The notes below the pieces were generated by a model. It made no database searches. It saw nothing but the letters and a program-made list of their open reading frames with translations, and had not been told where the DNA came from. From the NCBI GenBank assembly GCA_037447655.1, contig JBBHKE010000436.1:1-64000 (forward strand): 64,000 bases of DNA. The letters are read 5' to 3'. The translations under genes and the position numbers were made by a program. Source of the stretch: Zygnema cylindricum. Taxonomy: Eukaryota > Streptophyta > Zygnematophyceae > Zygnematales > Zygnemataceae. Position 1 is the stretch's first letter; each line of letters begins with the position of its first letter. Below are positions 54,594 to 64,000 of the stretch, piece after piece.

Positions 54594-57392
54594 ATGCCCA
54601 CGGATTGGGATAACTTACGTTATCAATCCGGATCTACCCGCAGCGAGACAATTTTCCGTCCACTGCAGTTAGATCTTTCCAGTTTCTTCGAGTCTACGAA
54701 CGCACCATTTTCGGTTGAGGTCCCTGAATCTCCATCAGTTCGGTTGGTATTGACCACAGTCTCCATATTATCATCGGTTTCCTATAGGTCATACCTAGGT
54801 AGAACCGAATAAGACTTTTCAAAGGAAATAATTTCCTATCCCCTTACATTTCAATTTCCGGTTAATCCAAATTTGGAACCACCAGCGCATTCTTCCTTTG
54901 ACGACATGGCTTCCTCTTCGGGGGGGGGCATGGGGAAGATGCAATTTTGTTTTTCAGGAATGAAAGACACCATGTCTCTTTCCCATTTTCGTATGCTTTA
55001 TGATACAGAAATGCGTGACTTGGCATTTCGTTATCAAGACCGCTTTGACCTTAGGGTCGCTTTTTCTCTCCTCGGCCGATACCTTCGGGGTTCGGCTCTC
55101 ACTTCATACACACGGAAGTATGAGAGTATCTGTCAAATGACAGAGCACTCCCCACCCTTTCCAAGACTTCCAGCCGTTTCTGGCCAGGTAGAAGTTCCCT
55201 ACCAGGCAGCTGTTCTAGCAGTATTGGACGTTAATGGGGATGAGCTATATCCAACCATCCCCGAGATTCCTCAGTAGTATGTTGTGGCTGACCGTGCGGC
55301 AGTTCCACCTAGACCGGGAGGATTAATTTTTTTACGTGACCCGCTATCGGTCATGTTCGATCTTCTCCAAGATAAATACCGGATGCAAAATCCAGATCAG
55401 GTTAGGGAGCTGATAAACTTTAAACGTAGGCCAAGTGAGACTACCCTTGCTTTACGAGCTAGAATAGAAACCCTTCGAGAAGCATTTCCGGACCTTATGT
55501 ACAATGTAGAGGCTGTCCAAAAATTCGTGGGACATTTTCCTCCTCAATCGAAAATATTCATTCAGACTCATCTCAGTCAAACATACGGGCTGAAATTTAC
55601 CTTTGAGCAAGTGGCTTAATATGCGGAAAGGTATAAGATGCAATCGTCGTGGTGGGATGCTCATGACAATCTCGAATCTCTAGAAAACCAATTTGACCAA
55701 TCCCCAACACCTCCGAGGAACCCGTGGCCTCCTAATAGGCCTCGAAAGACGCCGACCATGGGAAATCCGCCATTTAATTTCGAAGACCGATTGTGTTTCC
55801 GATGTGGAAACACGCGGCAGGATGCCCGCATGTGCCCGGATAAGTCAACCACATGCACCCTTTGCAACCAGAAGGGACATTATGTCCACCGTTGCCATGT
55901 TAAGGACCCTAATTTCTCATATCAGAACCAGATTCAGAACGGTGGAATTCCTGCCCGTTCTGCCAAGCCGATCACTCCTCTTACCGAGACAGAGGAAGAG
56001 GGGATTTCGCCTAAGATCTCTCGCTGAGAGAGGGAAAAGGCCGAGTTACAAGTCATGATGGCCGCCATGATGAAGGAACAATTTGCCGCCTTCATGGCCG
56101 AAATGAAACCCCAGTTCACGCGGATGGCAAGGACAGTCGTCCACATGCCATCGTTGACTGACCGAATCCTCCGAGATTCTACTGTCTAACAACGAGTAGC
56201 TACTTTTTATAAGGGCTCCCATGATCACAATCAGGACGGTAAATTCCCGAAATTCCCGTCTTCCACTTTCTTTCAAGAAAGAACCTCTCTCACCTCTACC
56301 TGACACAGCTCCTCCATTGTGGCTGAAGCTCTCACCATTCTGGATACTACCATACATAATGCACATCGAGTCAAAGAACGGCTAAGCATCATTTCTACAA
56401 TGATTGATGAACACCCGAGGGCCTCTCCCTTTTCTAATGAGGTTCCCAAAGCCTCTCCCATTGTTGATGAGTTTGCTGCAGCCGCCGCTTTGAGGGCGTT
56501 GCAGCTGAACCGTAGTCTTTCAGTTATTCAACCGGTTACTACGGATGAGTGTCGTGACCTTGATCCTCACATCAGTTTCTTGGACAATGCTCGAAAGTCC
56601 TTCTCCATTAATGGTGTTGCTCCTTCTCTACCTCTCATGGACACCGGAGCCAAACCCGTGATCCTCGAATCCGGATTTGCGTTCAAGCTTGGTCTGACAG
56701 CAGACAAGCTTCAAGCCACGCCTACTCAGCTTCTCATTTCAACCGGTACCACGGAGCCATTGCTTCGAATCACCAAGGACCCGCTCACCTTTCGATTCCA
56801 AAACGGAACCGAGGGTGAGTCCTTGGAAGTTTCTGTCCGAGCATTGGTCACCAAATGCAACGATTACAAATGCTTAGTGGGACAAGATGCTATCTTCCGA
56901 ATCAGTGGGGGAGTGGATATGCATGATCAGACCTTCTCCTATCGTTCCTCTAATTTTCCGGAACGTAAAATGTGCCTCCCTCTTGTCTCGGCTCGCAAAC
57001 CGTTGCCGACTATGGCACATTTGGCTTCCACTCTCCCTGCATTTTCCAGTATCGACCTTAGGGAAGACAATTGCGACTCTCTTTTCCCAGAAAGGATCAT
57101 TCCAGCCAACCCACCTTTGCGAGATGGTTTCACTGAGCCCGATTTTCTCATCGACTCGCATTATCTCTTGGATAGAATCAACACCAAGGTCTCTCCACAC
57201 ATTTTCCATGTGGTGGACATCGATACTAACGGGATGTTGTGGTTGCAGGGGGTTTATACATGTACACGTGGTGATCAAGGGTTCCACATGGAGTGCCTCT
57301 CTCCTCTATTATTGATCAACAGGGTTGATCATTGCAGCCTCCATATCTTTTCCGAGCCCTTAGTTGTGGTGACCAGCTCCTCTACAGGCTAA
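54594..57392 (+). pseudogene. element E gag-protease, one frame with six stops
   Basis: From ATG 54594 to TAA 57390 the homologous reading stays in one frame for about 930 codons, interrupted only by stops at 54810, 55275, 55617, 56025, 56187 and 56301. The Gag core carries MGKMQFCFSGMKDTM and LRDPLSVMFDLLQDKY. Two zinc knuckles follow: CFRCGNTRQDARMC (55794-55835, His replaced by Gln) and canonical CTLCNQKGHYVHRC (55854-55895). After a Met/Ala-rich helix (56040-56110) an aspartic protease has LPLMDTGAKPVILESGFAFK (about 56628-56687) and LVGQDAIF (about 56875). The last ~150 codons are unassigned. No RT, RNase H or integrase precedes the polypurine tract. It is a non-autonomous LTR element; superfamily uncertain. 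Confidence 0.85.
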
Positions 57393-57407
57393 GGAGTTGG
57401 GGGGAGG
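57391..57407 (+). other. polypurine tract of element E
   Basis: AAGGAGTTGGGGGGAGG overlaps the gag-protease stop codon by two bases and directly precedes the LTR that starts AATTATTGGGTC. Confidence 0.8.
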
Positions 57408-58778
57408 AATTATTGGGTCCACTCACTGTAGGGGAGTATTCTTCCCCTTCTCTCTTTCCACTTCACTCTAGGGGAGTATTCTTCCCCTTCTCTCTTTGGG
57501 TCATTTTCACCTTTTTCGTTCTCATGGTGTATATAATTTTTATCTTTTCATATTTATTTTCGCTGGTGCATATGTTGGTTAGCATGACTTTGCTGGTTGT
57601 GATGCATGTTCGCTTGTTTGCCTCTCATGCACGACAGCTGTCATGCCGCATCGTGTGGGTTGCCCGCGCGCACGATATCATGTTCGCACGCGCGATATTC
57701 GTCGTGCGCGCACGATATAATGCAAGCACGCGTTGTTTTTCGGATGCACGCGCGATATTTCGCACGCACGCGCATTATCTTGCATGCACGCACGATTTTA
57801 TGCATGCACGTATGTTTTTATGTTGTTTCCTCGCACATGCAATTTCACGTCGATTCATTTATTTTCACGATTGGTTGTATGGTACTAATTTTGTGCGATA
57901 CCTTTCATTTCGTGCGTAGGTACACAATTTTCGAAGTATGGACGCGATTTATTGTTCGAACGACGCATTGTGATTTTCGGGAATATTTTCGTGCGATATG
58001 TTTTGTTTCGTGCAGTATTTATCATTTCGTGCGTATGCACGCGATTTCGGAAGTATCGTTTGGAGGCGAATCGCGATTTCCGAGCGACGGTTCGATATAT
58101 CAATTTATTTAAGTCGCGAACCCATGTAGGTGCGCGCATACATGTAGTTAGGGTGGGTTTTTACCCTCGGACATTGGATTTTGTCAAGCGTACGGCAGAC
58201 AATGTTGGCCGCCTATTGGCCAACATCTTAAGTTGTTTCATGCATGTAAAGTAGACTAGACATAGGCTAATTTTGCTTAGGCCTAGCGTAGCTCTTACTT
58301 AGCCTAATTCTTAGACTTAGAGAATTTAGCTTTTGGACAAGAATTTTCTCTTGGCAGCGGAGCTTTTCTCTTGCTCTCTCGCTCACCGATTGCTCATGAT
58401 TTCTCTTTCTTATTGCTAGTTAGCTATAGTGGCTAGATAGGTTAAGAATATTTACCTTTGTTTCTTCCTCGCTTTTAATCCACACGGCTTCGGCCAAGTC
58501 TGGAAGATTTCCCTCCAAATTTGTCTTTTTGGCGATTGGTGGAGTGGGGCATCTTCTTTCAAGCAGCGCCGTTTTCCGGATAGCTGGACGGTGTTTTTGA
58601 GTGTATTTATTTGTGTGGCATTTCGGTTTTCTTGGGAAAGTGTCATTTTTGGTTAATTCCGATTTTCTTCGTTTTGGTTGGAAGTGATTATTTTGCTTCG
58701 TTGCTTTCCTTTGAGATAACTCTTTTAGAGAATACATGGAAGACCCGAGATCTTAGTGGCTACCTCGTGGCTTAGTAT
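57408..58778 (+). repeat. LTR of element E, full copy 1 of the tandem run
   Basis: About 1.37 kb from AATTATTGGGTCCACTC to GGCTTAGTAT. Holds a duplicated TAGGGGAGTATTCTTCCCCTTCTCTC unit split as two ~50-bp repeats at its start (57430-57500), the GCGCGCACGATATCATG array (57660-57810) and the CTTAGGCCTAGCGTAGCTC box. Termini are not TG...CA. Confidence 0.88.
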
Positions 58779-60154
58779 TAATTATTGGGTCCACTCATAG
58801 TAGGGGAGAATTCTCCCCCTTCTCTCTTTCCACTTCAATCTAGGGGAGTATTCTTCCCCTTCTCTCTTTGGGTCATTTTCACCTTTATTCCTTCTCATGG
58901 TGTATATAATTTTTGTCTTTTCATATTTATTTTTGCTGGTACATATGTTGGTTAGCATGACTCTGCTGGTTGTAATTCATGTTCGATTGCTTGCCTCTCA
59001 TGCACGATAGCTCTTATGCCGCATCGTGTCGCTTGCCCGCACGCACGATATCATACCCGCACGCGCGATATTTGTCGTGCACGCGCGATATTTGTCGTGT
59101 ACGCACGATGTAATGCTTGCACGCGCAGTATTTCGAATGCACGCGCGATATTTTGCACGCACGCGCGGTATTTTGCATGCACGCACGATTTTATGCATGC
59201 ACGCACGTTTTCATGTTGTTTCGTCGCACATGCGATTTCACGTCGATTCATTTATTTTCACGTTTGGCTGTATAGTACTAATTTCTTGCGATACCTTTCA
59301 TTTCGTGCGTAGGTACACGATTTTCAAAGTATAGACGCAATATATCAATTGGGCGACGCATCGCGATTTCTGGGAATATTTCATACGATAGTTTCGTTTC
59401 GTGCAGTATTTATCATTTCGTGCGTATGCACGCGATTTCGGGAGTATCGACGCGAAGTATCTTTTGGAGGCGTATCGCATTTTTGAGCAACGCTTCGATA
59501 CGTCTATTTATTTAAGTCGCGAACCCATGTAGGTTCGCGCATACATGTAGTTAGCGAGGGTTTTTACCCTTAGACAGTGGATTTACAAACATCTTAAGTA
59601 TTTTCATGCATCTAAAGTAAACTACACGTAGGCTAATTTTGCTTAGGCCTAGCGTAGCTCCAACTTAGCCTAATTCTCAAACTTATAGAATTAGCTTTTG
59701 GAAAAGAATTTTCTCTTGGCAACGGAGCTTTTCTCTTGCTTTCTCTCTCACCGATTGCCCATGTTTTCTTTCTTATTGCTAGTTAGCTATAGTGGCTAGA
59801 TAGGTTAAGAATATTTGCCTTTGTTTCTGCCTCGTTTTTAATCCACACGGCTTCGGCTAAGTCCGGAAGGTTTCCCTCCAAATTTGTCTTTTTGGCGATT
59901 GGTGGAGTGGAAGCTTAAGGGGTGGCATCTTTTGTCAAGCTGCGCTGTTCTTCGGACAGCTGGACGGTTTGTTTGCGTGTATTTATGTGTGTGGTATTTC
60001 GGTTTTCTTGGGAAAGTGTCATTTTTGGTTATTTCCGATTTTCTTGGTTTTGGTTGGAAGTGATTATTTTGGTTTGTTGTTTTCCTTTGAGATAACTCTT
60101 GTAGAGAATACGTGGAAGACTCGAGAGCCTAGTGGCTAACTCGTGGCTTAGTAT
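58779..60154 (+). repeat. LTR of element E, full copy 2 of the tandem run
   Basis: Follows the previous LTR head-to-tail with no internal region between them. Same landmarks; a deletion removes the GTCAAGC...TTGGCC segment near 59585. Confidence 0.88.
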
Positions 60155-60385
60155 AATTATTGGGTCTACTCGTTGTATGGGAGTATTCTTCCCCATTTCT
60201 ATTTTCACTTCACTATAGGGGAGTATTCTTCCCCTTCACTCTTTGGGTCATTTTCACCTTTATTCCTTCTCATGATATATATAATTTTTGTCTTTTCATA
60301 TTTATTTTTGCTGGTACATTGGTTGGTTAGCATGACTCTGATGTTTGTGATGCATATTCGCTTGCTTGCCTCTCATGCACGACAG
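60155..60385 (+). repeat. LTR of element E, 5' fragment, third in the tandem run
   Basis: Starts AATTATTGGGTCTACTCG and stops at CTCATGCACGACAGC, just before the CACG array. This is the same junction point at which the first LTR (51852) begins. Confidence 0.88.
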
Positions 60386-61340
60386 CACAAAAAATACATG
60401 AAAAGTTCGTAAAAAAATGAAATTGATGGTCAATACCTTTGGGGAATTGCCTACAGCAATTTGAGAGAAGAACGAACGTCGTTTTTCAAAGAAAAACCGA
60501 AAACAAACTTCCTTTGACCAATGTCGTATGTATAATCGCCGGAAGAAAAGTAGGTAACGACAGCAATGCATCACATCAGCCATGATATTAATAAGGTATG
60601 ATGGAAAAATATGTTACATTATTTTTTAAATGTTTAAGTGTTTTTGTCATTTTAATTATATCAATTAAGTTTTTATTTTCTGTTTTTATATATTTTTTCA
60701 ATTATTTTTTCTGATGTTTGTTTTTTCTTTTGTTTAATGTTCGTAATGTTCGTATAAGCCAAAACGTCTTTATAGTTTTAGATTAAATTTATTTTTTTCT
60801 TACAGAAGTAGATTGTTAGTTCGTGATTTCTTTTTAAGAGTTTCAATTTATGGGTTTTCAACCTTCATTTTTATTTATATCACCAATTGTAACACAAAAC
60901 TAACAAAAACACAAATTTTGTAAGCTAATTTAGAAAAATATTTATTTAGTTTCGGTTACATTTCATACCTTCAACATTTTTCCTGTCTCTCTCTTCACCT
61001 ATCTCTTTCATCACGAAATTTTAAATGGTCGATATAGATTTCCCAACGAAACGAACCACACATCCATGTAGCATTATTGCACGCATAGCTATTTCACATC
61101 CTCAACAACAGCCCGTTCTCGCAATTATCGAAGAAAAAAACAAAAACAATAGCAATGCGGTCGATCTTAAAAAACTAGAGAGGATGAGAGGTCCTCTTTC
61201 CGAACCATTAGAGCTTGAATTTGACTTAAAACCGTTAAATAGTTACAATAGTAAAACAAAGAAGATTACGAGCCATCCGAACACTTTTCGCAAAAACCGA
61301 TCGTCGATGTAGCGAATCCATCGGAAATATCTAATTTTTC
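60386..61340. other. unassigned sequence
   Basis: AT-rich in 60590-60960. A 95-codon plus frame at 61025-61312 has no recognisable domain. Nothing here matches other parts of the window that I noticed. Confidence 0.4.
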
Positions 61341-64000
61341 ATAACATACCATGAAAGGCGATTTAAAGATCTACAAAAGACAAGAGGAAGCCTCGACGGA
61401 AAACGATAAATATTCTCTTAAAGTCTCCATCGGAAGACGTAAAGCAGAGGCGCTTTCACCAAGTTTACGTGTGAAATTTACAATTCTTTCACTTGATCGG
61501 GGTTTTGCATTCCAAACTCGGCTTCTAAAAAATCGAAAAAAATCAGAAAGTGGATCTCGAAATAGAATTCTCATGCTTGGTCGTGCTAGGACAGCAACAC
61601 GAGCGGCCACGGCATATTGGTGAGAATTTTCTAGGACTCCGTGAATAAAGACATTTACATGGGCATCTAAAACCTCGGGAAAAGCGGCTTCGTATAGATA
61701 TCCGCTAGACCTATGACCTCTAGTTTACTAGCAATAAGAGGGAAAAAAATTGTCATAGCAAGTATAGCATCATACTTGCGGGAATACAATAGAAGAGCTG
61801 ACCCTCTAAGGTACCGAGAGTGAATGTTATACGAATATCAAATCGATCTTGATAACGAAATGCCAAGTCACGCATTTCGGTATCATAAAGCATACGAAAA
61901 TGAGATAAAGACATGGTGTCTTTCATTCCCGAAAAGCAAATTTGCATTTTCCCCATGCCCCCCTCTAAAAAAGAAGCCATGTCGTCAAATAAAAATGCGC
62001 CGGTGGTTCCAAATTTGGACTAACCGAAACTGAAATCTGAGAGGATGAGCAAAGATTTTTTGTGAAAAGTCTCTTTCGGTTCTATCTAGGTATGATATAG
62101 AAAAAACCAAAGATAAAAATGAGACTGTGGTCAATACTGACCGAACTGACAGATATTTAGGGGCGGCAACCGAAATTGGTGCGTCCGTAGACTCGACGAA
62201 ACTAGAAAGATCTAACTGCGGTGGACGAAAAATTCTCCCGCCGCGGGTAGATCCGAATTGTTAACGTAAGTTACCCCTATCCGTGAGCATAAACGAAGAG
62301 AAAACCATCGATTATGATTAGAAATTTCGGAACGATCTAACCGAATTGCGTGTAATGACAGGCCAATCTACACAAAACAAGTGAACACGAAGTATCTAGC
62401 AAGACCCGGTGGTCAGATCTAGTAGAAAGTCGGAATACCAAAACCTCTACGCTGCACACAATAGGGCAAAGCCGAAGGGCCAAATATATAAAAACAAACA
62501 GAGAACTATCCAAACACCTTCTGGTGCAGATCTACAGCGACACAGACAAACTAATTAGTGTCACCTACGGCAAAATCTATGAAACAAAATCCAATCCAAA
62601 TAGTTAGAAGAAAACCTCAAGGCCACTTACGGCCAGATTACATGCAAAGAAAGCAAGAAAAATGCAAATGCTCAAAAAAGAAGTTCGTAATAGTTACAAT
62701 CCACACCGAACCCCTTCACGGGTGTCCAAATTACAAACAAATGCTCTTGCACCCGCAAAGCATCTTGATACTTAGAGAAAACCTTTAATATTCAAGTGAT
62801 TATCGAAAGTGAGCCACGGCTAATCGTCATTCAGACTTTACAGAGCGCCAAAGCGTGATTCCGCACCACACTCTGAAAAACCGTGCCCAAAACCACAACT
62901 GAACACCTAGACAATTAATATCCTGCCAAGGTAAGCGTATCAGCGCTATGCCACGCTATACCCAACTATAAAACAATGATAATTATATGTTAAAATTCGT
63001 GCAGCTCTCATATATTGAAAACATTTTTTTATTTTGCTAAGTTTTTTAAAAGATTAAATTTGGAATGGGAAAAAAAAAATATCAAATCTATCACAAACTA
63101 AATATCAACTAGCTAGCAAAAGAATTTGAAACAAGAGAAAAAGACATAATGAATATTGAGCACACTTTAAGGTGAGACACACATTAAGGTGGAATTAAGC
63201 AAAAACGGATTCCTAAACCATAAATCCACGCTTTAAAAATCAAAAATCTAAGACGAAGAATTGGTAAAATGCTGACCTAAGGTTAGGGATTCAAAAAAAT
63301 AAACCATAAATCCATACAAACCCTAAATTTGCGCCCCAGACCCTAAATATGTAGCATACCCTAATTCCGCAAATTAACTCTAAAATCTGACCCAAATTCA
63401 GACATCAATCTGCTGACCCAAATTCAGACCTAAATCTGCATCCCAGAAAAAAAAGTGGTAACAAGATAGGAGACAAAAATTCAAGCAAGAAAGAAAAAAA
63501 CAAAAAACAAAAACAAAATGTGTTTTTTAAGTAAAATTTATAAATTTAATTATTTTTATAACATTTTTTTTTCAAAGCAAAACTGAAAGCGAAAGCAAAA
63601 ATGGAGAGAAAGTAGGAAGAATCCTCGTATAAAGATAAAGACGGATCTAAAAGAAAAAACCAAATAAAAAATAGCAAGAAGAAAATTTAGAAATGAAAAG
63701 ATGGATTTTATATTAAAAATTATGTATTTTTATATTTTTTTTTCCTTTAGTTTTTTGTTCTCACACCAAACTGAGAAGCAAAACTGAAAATGAAAGGTAA
63801 TTTGGAAAAAAAATAGAAAAACCAACCAAGAAACAATACTGAAAATGAAAGGTGATACATTGTTTTATAAAATAATATTTATATTTTTAATAATTTATTT
63901 TAAAAAAAATTGACTTTTTAGAAAAGTTTTTTCGAACAAAAATACTAAGCCGCGAGGTATCCACTAGTCTCTCGAGTCTCTATCGTATTCTCTACAAGAG
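61341..64000 (-). mobile_element. inverted partial copy of element E (LTR end, leader, gag start)
   Basis: On the minus strand from 64000: the LTR end (GTAGAGAATACG, CTCGCGGCTTAGTAT at about 63946), the leader with AGGGTTT words, an ATG at 62290, Gag with MGKMQICFSGMKDTM (about 61940) and, further on, LFRDPLSDFFRFFRS with an IETLREAF-like segment (61610-61371). Diverged and frameshifted. At the place of the stop at 54810 this copy has a sense codon (AGA). It continues beyond the window. Confidence 0.87.

Overview
This is a eukaryotic, AT-rich, repeat-dominated stretch of nuclear DNA, most likely from a streptophyte (plant or charophyte-alga lineage). The pointers are: Ty1/Copia polyproteins with UBN2-type Gag; a primer-binding site that matches plant initiator tRNA-Met for 16 nt as I recall that tRNA; hAT, Mutator-like and Tc1/mariner-like DNA transposons; G-box and AAACCCTA (telobox) motifs; and a LINE-type reverse transcriptase. 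I cannot name the species. There is no sign of a bacterial operon, CRISPR array or rRNA gene. The only plausible non-transposon gene is a small two-exon secreted-protein gene present twice (9290-9630 and 20571-20911, minus strand), and both copies lie inside a segmental duplication.

Layout. 1-770: 202-bp satellite. 1965-4945: about 2.9 kb of CTGT/CTCT polypyrimidine repeat, broken by an inverted 128-bp LTR end. 4946-7752: mostly unassigned, with an LTR-end/primer-site remnant and a 22-bp tandem repeat. 7753-12326 and 19035-32629: two copies of a segmental duplication. Each carries the small gene and a Mutator-like element with long terminal inverted repeats, invaded by Tc1/mariner-like MITEs; copy 2 also has a non-autonomous hAT and a complete 5.7-kb Copia element (26612-32325, TSD TGAAG). 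Copy 1 is broken by a decayed Copia element (12327-18283).

34.2-51.8 kb is a nested stack. A LINE remnant (minus strand) was split by a decayed Copia element D (36106-51195). D's reverse transcriptase was split by a solo LTR (39132-40224, TSD AGGAT). D's 3' LTR was split by an hAT transposon (41470-50432, near-perfect 8-bp TSD). A minisatellite inside the hAT was hit by a young, intact-looking LTR element of 4476 bp (44946-49421, TSD GTACT) that encodes only Gag.

51.8-60.4 kb holds a second Gag-only lineage (gag plus aspartic protease, no RT or integrase) with unusual LTRs, three of them in a tandem head-to-tail run. 61.3-64.0 kb is an inverted partial copy of the same element.

Across the four Copia lineages the gag start codon appears to lie inside the 5' LTR, and translation runs through a half-tRNA-type primer-binding site directly at the LTR edge. 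The Gag-only element at 44.9 kb has no pol of its own. Its LTR, primer site, polypurine tract and Gag resemble those of element D, so a D-type element is the likely source of its replication enzymes. Similarly, the hAT at 41.5 kb shares its ends with the small element at 21.9 kb.
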